A stretch of DNA of 64,000 bases from Telmatactis stephensoni (taxonomy: Eukaryota > Cnidaria > Anthozoa > Actiniaria > Isophelliidae): the NCBI GenBank assembly GCA_029948255.1, contig JALIZF010001480.1, positions 253,001 to 317,000 on the forward strand, in the 5' to 3' direction. How positions within the stretch are numbered: position 1 is the first letter of the stretch; the number at the start of each line of letters is the position of its first letter. Shown here in pieces: positions 58,201 through 64,000 of the stretch. The notes beneath the pieces were generated by a model that saw only the letters and a list, made by a program, of their open reading frames with translations, was not told the origin of the DNA and searched no databases. Made by a program: the position numbers and the translations under genes.

Positions 58201-60929
58201 AAATCAGGCTTTATGCTCAATTTTTAAATCTCACTAAAAACCAATAAAAAGATCAGTTGGTGATTCAAAATAGTGGTCGCGATCGCTTATGAGAGTGGTC
58301 GCCTACGAGAGCTTTTCCGTGCAGAGTTTGAGTGACAATTCAAACGGGGTTTTACAGTGGTGGTCGTAACTAGAGCTGGTCGCCTACGAGAGCTTTTCCG
58401 TGCAGAGTTTGAGTGACAATTCAAACGGGGTTTTACAGTGGTGGTCGTAACTAGAGCCGGTCGCTTACGAGAGCTTTTCCGTGCAGAGTTTGAGTGACAA
58501 TTCAAACGGGGTTTTACAGTGGTGGTCGTAACTAGAGCCGGTCGCTTACGAGAGCTTTTCCGTGCAGAGTTTGAGTGACAATTCAAACGGGGTTTTACAG
58601 TGGTGGTCGTAACTAGAGCCGGTCGCTTACGAGAGCTTTTCAGTGCAGAGTTTGAGTGACAATTCAAACGGGGTTTTACAGTGGTGGTCGTAACTAGAGC
58701 CGGTCGCTTACGAGAGCTTTTCCGTGCAGAGTTTGAGTGACAATTCAAACGGGGTTTTACAGTGGTGGTCGTAACTAGAGCCGGTCGCTTACGAGAGCTT
58801 TTCCGTGCAGAGTTTGAGTGACAATTCAAACGGGGTTTTACAGTGGTGGTCGTAACTAGAGCCGGTCGCTTACGAGAGCTTTTCCGTGCAGAGTTTGAGT
58901 GACAATTCAAACGGGGTTTTACAGTGGTGGTCGTAACTAGAGCCGGTCGCTTACGAGAGCTTTTCAGTGCAGAGTTTGAGTGACAATTCAAACGGGGTTT
59001 TACAGTGGTGGTCGTAACTAGAGCCGGTCGCTTACGAGAGCTTTTCCGTGCAGAGTTTGAGTGACAATTCAAACGGGGTTTTACAGTGGTGGTCGTAACT
59101 AGAGCCGGTCGCTTACGAGAGCTTTTCCGTGCAGAGTTTGAGTGACAATTCAAACGGGGTTTTACAGTGGTGGTCGTAACTAGAGCCGGTCGCTTACGAG
59201 AGCTTTTCCGTGCAGAGTTTGAGTGACAATTCAAACGGGGTTTTACAGTGGTGGTCGTAACTAGAGCCGGTCGCTTACGAGAGCTTTTCAGTGCAGAGTT
59301 TGAGTGACAATTCAAACGGGGTTTTACAGTGGTGGTCGTAACTAGAGCTAGTCGCTTACGAGAGTAGTCGCAAGAACAGCTTTGACTGTATGTAAGAACG
59401 AGAGGATGCATTATAAGTGGTATAAAGTTCAATGAAAAGTTCCTCTATTTGCCTGGTTGATTATGAATAATTGATGAGCTTTAGAATGAGTTTTAAAGAT
59501 TGGCTTCTAGTGTAAGATTCTTTTACAAGCACATATGAAAATAAATAGATAAATACATGCATACAGATAATACAGTGGTAATATGAGAACCTGGTTGTGA
59601 GATGACTGCATTGGAGATTTGTTGTATTGCTTGTTGTATATGTTGAGCGGCAGCAACAGTTGAGCCCGTGTCTTTTGATACGATGTTATCATACTTGTTC
59701 GAAGTCACTTCACTTCGTGAATCAGGTTTGTAATCCTGTGGCAATGGTTCATATTCAACCCAGTAATCTATGGTCAGTAAATATGACAAAAATTATTCGC
59801 TTTCATTTCTTGAAACTGTTTAAATCCTTTATTCAGTAAAGCAAGGTTAGCCGATAGGTCTGTCACCTCTGTTGTACCGTGTTGGATTCAGAGGCATCAC
59901 GTGACATGAATTTATAAGTTCCAGGTTCTCCGGTTTTTCTCCCTCAGTAAAAACGAACTAGTGAGCTGAAAGTTGTATAGATAGAATATTAGAATGTATT
60001 GGTAGTGTGGAAGCGACAGAAGACATTTGAAGTTTAAATAAACAGGTATCTTAGACGCACCCGATAGTATGCAATCGCAGTGTGGGAAATTATAGAGTTA
60101 AAAACTACGGGCTTCTCACTTACAAGACTGCGCACTAGCCAAGTAAACCGGCCCACCTAGCTCTCCTAGGTGGGGCTTAATTAATCATCGTCATTAATGT
60201 GTTCACCAATATAGCCCAAGCAATTAACCCTAAAACATGAGGGCTGAACTGTGAAGCCACCCGTCACAAGACAGTCAGGCACTAAGTATTTAAAACCCAA
60301 CCACTAGCAACCCATACTATAAGTAAACCATTAGTTTGTTTTTGATGGCTATTGTGAGTTAATTAACAATTGATAATCAATTTTTTCACGTACTCTGAGC
60401 CTTAGTAAACATGCTTAACAATCTACTGTCGATACAAATATTTTTGCGTATTTTAAATTTGATCAACAAAATTCATCTGCAATTAATGCCAAAATTGTCA
60501 GCACAGTTGTTATTTTTAAGTGTGAGTAAAGATTGTTCATGTTCTTCAAGGTCCTCCCCGCAACCCTAAATCAATGTGGAGACGGAATCCATGGTACAAG
60601 GCTCCTTTTACTGACCGACACACCTTGGTTTAGACAGGATGTGTATGGGACTGCAAAAGACGGACAAAAATGTGAAATGCTCTCAAAAAATCTGTTGGTT
60701 TCCTTCCTGCCAAGTGAGTTTAGCAGTGACTGTAGTTTACAAGAATGTGTCAGATTCTTCACTGATGTTGTTAAAGGCTGTTTTATAATTGTTTTTGTTT
60801 TCAAGGATTTTTTAAGAATCAAAAGAGTCTTAATACACGTTTACCTGTAGCCCGCTTTCTTCTGCAGTATCCATTTTGACATAGCAATAGCAAAGAAATA
60901 CAAAACAGTACATCTTTCGTCGCTTTCAT
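33840..60929 (-). CDS. Gene F: giant modular VWA/Ig-like extracellular protein (28-exon model)
   Basis: Starts at 60929 with signal exon 60845-60929 ([20 protein letters not shown]) and ends with a Ser/Glu-rich exon whose frame stops at TAG 33840. Order of modules: signal, linker (59591-59767), VWA1, Thr-rich, Pro/Thr linker, VWA2, VWA3, Ig-Ig, VWA4, Ig-Ig, Ig-Ig, two mini-exons, Ig, VWA5, Ser/Glu, Ig, VWA6, Ser/Glu. Exon borders are given with each module below. Nearly all exons begin and end in phase 1, and no second signal exon was found between the modules, which is why one gene is proposed; it could instead be two or three genes, or many splice forms. Summed exon length is about 8.3 kb. 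Six exons break frame by one base. Likely an extracellular matrix or surface protein. The single-gene claim is inference; the individual modules are directly visible. Confidence 0.55.
34287..35360 (+). mobile_element. 5'-truncated non-LTR retrotransposon (LINE) 3' end
   Basis: Plus-strand remnant of the region downstream of a reverse transcriptase. [18 protein letters not shown], then after frame breaks FCESQIETF, and [20 protein letters not shown] near the end, resembling LINE C-terminal/zf-RVT regions. Ends in an A-rich AATAAA repeat tail at 35333-35360. It is flanked by the 13-bp direct repeat AAGATAGAAGTGT (34274-34286 and 35361-35373), and the duplicate at about 37966-37980 has the same site without the insert. 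Several stops and frameshifts; no intact ORF. Confidence 0.8.
36378..37566 (-). CDS. Gene F module: Ig-like plus VWA6 (copy A)
   Basis: Exons 37201-37566 (Ig-like, 366 nt) and 36378-36941 (VWA, 564 nt). Same content and phases as copy [13 protein letters not shown] B strand with Trp, CPASLRDRI and YGCSL cysteines, MIDAS DGSGS, Thr loop GGGTYLG and LTDG. Open throughout. Last VWA before the Ser/Glu-rich end of the gene. Confidence 0.85.
37800..37926 (-). CDS. Gene F: Ser/Glu-rich exon, copy 2
   Basis: Opens [20 protein letters not shown] and continues with SESESHRE repeats, ending at GTAGGT. The exon is 127 nt, one more than phase allows. The extra T is visible against the mini-exon at 43063-43083 (AATTTAATAG here, AATTAATAG there). 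The expanded repeat is shorter than in copy 1 (33840-34237). Confidence 0.55.
38080..38395. mobile_element. 316-bp MITE with 9-bp target duplication
   Basis: Ends GACACTAGTGAAAAACGTCT and AGACATTTTTCACTAGTGTC are inverted repeats extended by GCGCATGC. The target GTCAGTGGT occurs at 38071-38079 and again at 38396-38404, and once, without insert, in the duplicate copy near 35461-35469. A 9-bp duplication fits Mutator-like elements; class is inferred from that length only. Confidence 0.8.
38581..38959. mobile_element. Penelope-like retroelement fragment (insertion of 379 bp)
   Basis: Bounded by the direct repeat CATTATTTTGTAA (38568-38580 and 38960-38972), which is single and uninterrupted in the duplicate near 35632-35646. 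On the minus strand it holds CTGATGA, a stem GACTAG...CTAGTC and GAAA at 38770-38741, the core pattern of the hammerhead ribozymes known from Penelope-like element terminal repeats. One extra A lies between CTGATGA and the stem. Confidence 0.6.
39145..40078. mobile_element. 934-bp piggyBac-type non-autonomous element at TTAA
   Basis: Begins GGTTGGTGCCTACTA and ends TAGTAGGCACCAACC, perfect 15-bp inverted ends. It is flanked by TTAA on both sides (39141-39144 and 40079-40082). The duplicate at about 35798-35812 reads CTTATTAAGGCTTTAAT with no insert. TTAA target duplication is the piggyBac hallmark. No transposase frame inside. Confidence 0.85.
40083..40452. mobile_element. Fold-back element with arms of about 110 bp; half copy at 35812-35940
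   Basis: The left arm (about 40090-40200, CCATCTCCCCTAAATCAAGC) and right arm (about 40345-40452, GCTTGATTTAGGGGAGATAG) are inverted copies. Copy A of the segmental duplication keeps only the left arm (35818-35935). Loop sequence AT-rich, no coding content. Confidence 0.65.
41641..42824 (-). CDS. Gene F module: Ig-like plus VWA5 (copy B)
   Basis: Exons 42459-42824 (Ig-like, [31 protein letters not shown]; 366 nt) and 41641-42204 ([41 protein letters not shown]; 564 nt). Both are open and phase-correct, and all three MIDAS loops are intact. Nearly identical to copy A at 36378-37566 with a few substitutions (for example SGDANVEF against SSDTKVEF). Confidence 0.85.
43063..43182 (-). CDS. Gene F: two 21-nt mini-exons (EGESESI / EGESELI)
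   Basis: 43162-43182 and 43063-43083 both read AG|AAGGAGAATCAGAAT and end ATAG|GTAGG, giving EGESESI and EGESELI in phase 1. The surrounding intron is also duplicated, so this is a tandem exon duplication. The sequence matches the 3' end of the longer Ser/Glu exon at 37800-37926, which looks like an expanded version of this mini-exon. Confidence 0.6.
43622..45051 (-). CDS. Gene F module: linker exon and Ig-like pair, copy 1 (its VWA exon is missing)
   Basis: Exons 45013-45051 ([12 protein letters not shown]), 44573-44930 (Ig-like a, 358 nt, one extra base near 44810 after DHSPT) and 43622-43987 (Ig-like b, 366 nt, open, [16 protein letters not shown]). The block should have a VWA exon to its right as in copies 2 and 3, but 45060-45160 joins the sequence left of the VWA exon to that right of it. 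The VWA exon was therefore deleted here, or was never included. Confidence 0.65.
45419..45660. mobile_element. Palindromic MITE with GGTGTTTACATGG ends
   Basis: The left end AAGGAGGTGTTTACATGG and right end CCATGTAAACACCCCCTT are inverted repeats. The inside is full of ATCCTAGCACTA / TAGGATGATCC words in both orientations. The paralogous intron near 50147-50160 reads CATTCTAAGCCACT, the same site without the insert, which suggests a short TA/TWA target as used by PIF-Harbinger or Tc1-mariner elements. It lies in the intron where the block lost its VWA exon. Confidence 0.8.
45711..47443 (-). CDS. Gene F module: linker exon and Ig-like pair, copy 2 (both Ig exons frame-broken)
   Basis: Exons 47405-47443 ([12 protein letters not shown]), 46562-46919 (Ig-like a, 358 nt) and 45711-46077 (Ig-like b, 367 nt). 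Compared with copy 3, Ig a has one extra base near 46768, where PIEL becomes EVSI and a stop follows. Ig b has one extra T near 45940, after SPTWTLE. Each exon is one base longer than phase permits. Either copy-specific decay or insertion errors in the assembly. Confidence 0.65.
47725..48309 (-). CDS. Gene F module: VWA4, single exon, MIDAS Asp lost
   Basis: 585-nt phase-1 exon paralogous to 51623-52207. MIDAS DGSES and the Thr loop LGTYIG are kept, but the third loop reads [10 protein letters not shown] instead of VMTDG, so the metal-coordinating Asp is replaced by Ser. The frame is otherwise open from [11 protein letters not shown] to KEKCCEG. Compared with VWA3 this copy may have lost or weakened metal-dependent ligand binding (inference). 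Confidence 0.85.
50200..51375 (-). CDS. Gene F module: linker exon and Ig-like pair, copy 3
   Basis: Exons 51337-51375 (39 nt, [12 protein letters not shown]), 50897-51254 (Ig-like a, [25 protein letters not shown]) and 50200-50565 (Ig-like b, [25 protein letters not shown]). Ig b is 366 nt and fully open. Ig a is 358 nt, one more than the 357 needed; the extra base lies close to the donor (about 50908), so only the last few residues (TRLIAIG in the other copies) are affected. Strand B has Trp where Ig domains usually have Cys; the F-strand Cys is present (AEYGCSL, GIYGCNL). Confidence 0.75.
51623..52207 (-). CDS. Gene F module: VWA3, single exon
   Basis: 585-nt phase-1 exon. Reads [19 protein letters not shown] (MIDAS DGSDS), [13 protein letters not shown] (MIDAS Thr) and [14 protein letters not shown] (MIDAS Asp), ending VKEKVCQG. 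All three metal-site loops are intact. It is the right-hand copy of a duplicated exon; the other copy is at 47725-48309. Confidence 0.85.
52595..54867 (-). CDS. Gene F module: VWA2 (split) and a six-residue linker exon
   Basis: Exons 54461-54867 ([23 protein letters not shown]; ends in phase 0), 52996-53158 ([20 protein letters not shown] to SKVCKT) and 52595-52612, an 18-nt exon encoding VPEPG between good splice sites. The first half ends VLSHRSG, so the usual Asp of the LTDG loop is missing and metal binding may be altered. This is the only VWA of the gene split in phase 0. Confidence 0.7.
53834..53954. mobile_element. Large hairpin (fold-back) element
   Basis: The arm 53834-53890 (AAAAAACGGTTTCCCGTGT, GCCTGATCAAAACAC, GATGTTGGGA) and arm 53894-53954 are almost perfect inverted copies with a loop of only a few bases. 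The right arm also occurs alone at about 35990-36057. It lies in the intron between the two halves of VWA2. Confidence 0.75.
54290..54430. repeat. 78-bp tandem repeat with a dispersed relative at 53283-53400
   Basis: GGCGAGGAACATTCCATCCA at about 54304 recurs as GGTGAGGAACATTCCATCCA about 78 bp later, each followed by ATTCCTTTTxTGAAGGACCGTA. A more diverged copy (GGCGAGGAATATTCCATCCC) lies near 53352. Intron of gene F. Confidence 0.7.
54960..60929 (-). CDS. Gene F N-terminal part: signal, linker, VWA1, Cys/Thr-rich exon, Pro/Thr linker
   Basis: Exons 60845-60929, 59591-59767 ([13 protein letters not shown], acidic/Gln linker; donor CAG|GTTCTC is not optimal), 57559-57933 (VWA1 first half; [18 protein letters not shown]), 56401-56625 (VWA1 second half, [20 protein letters not shown]), 55166-56044 (Cys motif [21 protein letters not shown] region, then about 200 residues almost only Thr, Ala, Ser, Lys, Glu, His) and 54960-55031 ([20 protein letters not shown]). 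All lengths fit phase. Signal, linker and split VWA copy the plan of genes C, D and E, so gene F probably grew by adding modules to such a gene. The Thr-rich region would be heavily O-glycosylated (inference). Confidence 0.7.
58297..59366. repeat. 81-bp minisatellite, about 13 copies, with four-unit higher-order pattern
   Basis: Unit contains GACAATTCAAACGGGGTTTT and GTGGTCGTAACTAGAGC; 13 copies of 81 bp. Every fourth copy near 58639, 58963 and 59287 has TTTTCAGTGC instead of TTTTCCGTGC, so the array grew in 324-bp steps. Because 81 is divisible by three, a long minus-strand frame stays open through it; this is not taken as a gene. It lies in the intron between the linker and VWA1 exons of gene F. 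Confidence 0.9.
59822..60045. mobile_element. SINE copy related to 26040-26320
   Basis: Shares with the 26.1 kb copy the stretch CTCCGGTTTTTCTCCCTCAG, AACGAACTAGTGAGCTGAAA, ATTAGAATGTATTGGTAGTG and the tail TTTAAATAAACAGG. The tRNA-like half is degenerate here (GTGTTGGATTCAGAGGC). Intron 1 of gene F. Confidence 0.6.
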
Positions 60930-62713
60930 CTTAGGTTTAATGTGAACACATCAAACCTGTCGTCGAAGCTGAAACCTGTCAGTTCGAACAGAAGATTAAG
61001 ACACCGTACAATACATTACGTCAGAATACTTTGGAAATTTTTTCCGTTGACTCTTTTTTCGTTGATGTTTACTGTAAAAAGACTAATATTTTGTGTATTT
61101 TGTCTGTTAAGTTGCTGTTATAATAATGGAGGTTGGATACACAACACAAGGTCTACTCATGTAGGTGCTTGACAATTAAGTAGCAATTAACATTAATAAT
61201 AAATGAAAAAACTATTGTAAAGCACACAGTTTGCAAGTGCGTGCATATACTTCTTACAAACTCGTTCTATCATTCAAACATTTTGACTAATAATCTTAGT
61301 TTAACCGAAGGTAAAGAGTTGTAAACCGTTCTAATGTCATATCACCTTACAAGACTCCCTGCTGTTAAAGGTGCACTTAAAGCAGGTTGCTGTACTATAC
61401 TAAATTATCACGCCAAGGTTATCGCTAACAGACCTTTGTTTTCACCTTTTTCCATCGTCTATAGACTATAAAACATTCTTTTCATTTGTTTGTCATTTCG
61501 TTCTCAGTTTAATTTTTGGTTTTCTTTCTTTTTTTTTTTTTTTTTTTTTTCTATTGTTGGTCTTGGTGCCAAGATTCTCCTATAACGGTAGCGTCTGCAA
61601 ACGCTCCATCTTAACTTCAGAAGATTTTCCACAAAGACCTGTGTTATTAGCCAAAAGACAACAAGAAAGAAACTGCACATGATGTTGACACTGAATGCTT
61701 GTGTCTACTTTCAATTTGTCACTAAAGTTCAGTAACGGTTAGAACACGTTGACCAGAAGAAATGTTCTTGAAAAGAACGAGTAGAATGGCTACGAACAAC
61801 CATATTCCTTTATTTCAAATAAGTGTCCTTCTGATGTATGTGATCTAGCCATTACCATCAAGCCCCCAAGCCTTCCTTTCCATTTAACCCTCCATCAGAC
61901 GGATACAGTTTAATGTTTTATTTCATGAAAGTCTTTAAGCTAGCAGGGTTTGACATGATGATTATATGATTTTGATATAAATACGAACATTTTTGAATAT
62001 ATGACAGTGCCCACTTCATAGTTACTCTTTTTGATGACTCTTTTCGCATAGTACAACTTATACAACCTAGTGTAAACTAGACAACTAAGTGTAACCTAGA
62101 CAACCTAGTGTAACCTAGACAACCTAATGTAACTCAGACAACCTAGTGTAACTCGACAACCTCGTGTCACCTAGAAAATCTCGTGTTAACTAGACCACTT
62201 AGAACCTAGTTTAGCCTAGACAACCTACAGTGACCTAGCATCCTACTCGAACCTAAACAACCTAGTGTAACCTAGACAACCTAGTGTAACCTAGACAACC
62301 TAGTGTAACCTAGACAACCTAGTGTAACCTAGACACCCTAGTATAACCTAGACAACCTAGCTAGTGTAACCTAGACAACCTAGTATTACGTAGACAACCT
62401 AGTGTAACCTAGACAACCTAGTGTAACCTTGACGACCTCGTGTAACGTAGACAACCTAGTTTAACCTAGAAAACCTACAGTTACAAAGACACCCCATTGT
62501 AACCTAGACAACCTATCTAGTGTAACCTAGACAACCTATCTAGTGTAACCCAAACAAGTTACCCTGACCTAGACAACCTACTGTATCCTAGACAAGCTAG
62601 TGTTACCTTGACAACCTAGTATTACCTAGACAACCCAGAATGGCAACCTATTAAGTACTTGAAACTTCAAATGATTTTAAACTGCACTGTAATGATATTT
62701 AATTAATGTTTAA
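60930..62713. other. Intergenic region between genes F and G
   Basis: Should contain the promoter of gene F (right of 60929) and the 3' UTR of gene G (left of 62714). No supported exon. Holds a T run at about 61529-61550 and the CCTAGACAAC minisatellite (62064-62640). Confidence 0.55.
62064..62640. repeat. 20-bp minisatellite CCTAGTGTAACCTAGACAAC
   Basis: About 28 imperfect copies. The central part (62255-62345) is nearly perfect, the borders are more diverged, as expected when the array turns over by unequal exchange in its centre. Non-coding. Confidence 0.9.
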
Positions 62714-63441
62714 TTAATTGGGTGGTAGTCGGTAGACACAGTTTGCATTCTCTTTGCCAACGCATGATGCATAAGTATCAGTGAAACAATTGGATGATTC
62801 ACCATCAATGTTGTAATCGTGGGCGGCTGCTGGACCTGACCAACATTCTCCTGTGTAGATAATTGATGGTTTTAATACCAGATCATTAATTTACAATGAT
62901 TACAATGGTCACTTACCGTAGTTCTGTATTCCAAAGTGAGTAAATTGTTGACTTTTTGCAATTTGAGCACATCTACAGGCCAAGTCGTACTTATCTAATG
63001 ATCTTTTGCCGATATCTTTAAGGGGCACGTCACGATTTGAGAATATCAGCTGAGGTAGGGGCCTGGGACTGGCATGCTTGTCACTATAGCAACCAACTCT
63101 TTCGTATTTCAAGTCACATGTGGGTTTTGTGTTTGTTTGTGGTGTTAACTTGGTGGGGTCATCGTCACTGTCTGTGTCTTCTTCGTAATCGGTCTCATCG
63201 CCACCTTCATTATCAGTCTCATCGCCACCTTCATTATCAGTCTCATCGCCTCCCTCGTTATCAGTTTCATCTATCTCGCCAGTTTCAGCCTCGTTTCCAT
63301 CCTCGTCACCATCACCAGCCTCGTTAGCATCATCAGCTGTATCAGTATCCTGGCCATCACCACCATCACTGTCGCCAGCAATGTCATTGTCATCATCGCC
63401 ATCATTGCTATTATCATCGTTCATCATATCATTCATTATTT
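62714..63441 (-). CDS. Gene G: acidic protein with PAN/apple-like Cys domain, 5' end missing
   Basis: Two exons visible: 62917-63441 (525 nt, phase 1 to 1) and 62714-62850 (last exon, stop TAA at 62714). The first begins with about 95 residues rich in Asp, Glu, Gly and Asn with three ETDNEGGD repeats. Then a Cys domain starts, CDLKYERVGCYSDK, PRPLPQLIFSNRD, ACRCAQIAK, THFGIQNYG. The second exon completes it: ECWSGPAAAHDYNIDG, NCFTDTYASCVG, CVYRLPPN. This domain is common in cnidarian secreted proteins (recognised from pattern, not from a search). An acidic, potentially calcium-binding, secreted or matrix protein is inferred. The signal exon must lie beyond 63441 or outside the window. Confidence 0.75.
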
Positions 63442-64000
63442 CTGTAAATAAATACAGAAGGGATCAATTCAACGATAGTATACTAGAAAAACAATATATA
63501 TTGTATTGCAGACGCTTATATCTTAAATATCTTTGTTTCTGTCAGTCTTTGATAATAATTAAGAGGGGATTTTTTTCAAGTTCGAGCAGTGAACGACAAA
63601 AACTCCTGAGTTGAAGAATAGCTTTTGTACAAGACTAAAACCATTTCTATAAGAAAGTTTAAGTTGTTTGTAAGTAGTTTTGGCCAATGAAAGTTGAATT
63701 AAAGTGTTAATCCAAAACGAAAATTTGGATCAAAAATGAGGTTTAGGCCTTCATTTGCTCATTTGCTGTATGTTTTCTTTATATTCAGCTTGAAAAAGCT
63801 TAATCCCAACACAACATCAAGAAAAAGTCTTGTACAATTCAAAAATCTGTTTTAAACAGGTATTTTATCTTGGTACATCAGTTTTTAACCGGTAGGAAAA
63901 GGATTTGAGTGTTAATCCAGAACGAAAATTTGGATTAAAACTCGCACGAAGGTCTAGTTTTTGGCGCTTTTCGCCATTATTGCTCGTCATTGAAAAAAAT
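63442..64000. other. Intron or upstream sequence of gene G
   Basis: No supported exon. A stretch GTGTTAATCCAAAACGAAAATTTGGAT (about 63702-63730) recurs at about 63910-63938, a direct repeat of roughly 200 bp spacing. Nothing else recognised. Confidence 0.5.

Noticed and set aside
58287..59432. 381-codon open frame on the minus strand
   Set aside because: It is the 81-bp minisatellite read in a frame kept open by its length; no signal, domain or splice support.
60533..60850. 105-codon plus-strand frame
   Set aside because: Opposite the signal exon of gene F; no recognisable domain and no plus-strand splice support.

Overview
The window looks like animal nuclear DNA, most likely from an anthozoan cnidarian (stony coral or sea anemone). 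Genes are intron-rich, with GT/AG exons joined mostly in phase 1. Their products combine signal peptides with von Willebrand factor A (VWA), thrombospondin-1, discoidin (F5/8C), Ig-like and Ser/Thr/Pro-rich modules, and one is an acidic protein with a PAN/apple-like domain. VWA-TSP1-F5/8C proteins of this kind are known from the coral extracellular and skeletal matrix (coadhesin-type). The species call is inference from domain content only.

Seven gene models were rebuilt by eye, all on the minus strand. (A) 1-5699: Ig-like/Ig/FN3 receptor-like protein whose 3' end leaves the window. (B) 10649-17436: VWA-TSP1-Asn/Pro linker-F5/8C protein. (C) 20110-23357, (D) 24448-28214 and (E) 29408-32320: three tandem paralogues with signal exon, linker exon, VWA split over two exons, and a low-complexity Ser/Thr/Pro tail. 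(F) 33840-60929: a giant modular model of 28 exons and about 2,760 residues, with six VWA modules and eight one-exon Ig-like domains in a mosaic of internal tandem duplications. (G) 62714-63441: acidic protein with a PAN-like C-terminus, 5' end outside the window.

B to F form a VWA gene cluster. C, D, E and the start of F share the same exon plan, so they are probably products of local duplication. In F two kinds of duplication are visible: a [VWA-linker-Ig-Ig] block present three times at 43.6-52.2 kb, one copy having lost its VWA exon, and a [Ig-VWA-Ser/Glu exon] block present twice at 33.8-42.8 kb. The second pair carries different transposon insertions in each copy, so each copy gives the empty site of the other. 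This defines a 1.07 kb LINE fragment, a 316 bp MITE with 9-bp target duplication, a 379 bp Penelope-like element with a hammerhead-like motif, and a 934 bp piggyBac-type element at TTAA.

Two themes deserve a second look. First, the Ig-like domains of A and F replace the usual first cysteine by tryptophan, an unusual Ig family shared by two neighbouring genes. Second, nine exons are one base (one of them two bases) longer than reading phase allows, always a gain and never a loss, which points to uncorrected insertion errors in the assembly or to decay of duplicated exons. Most remaining DNA is intron or intergenic sequence rich in palindromic MITEs, tRNA-type SINE fragments and minisatellites. 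No rRNA gene, intact tRNA gene or CRISPR array was seen.
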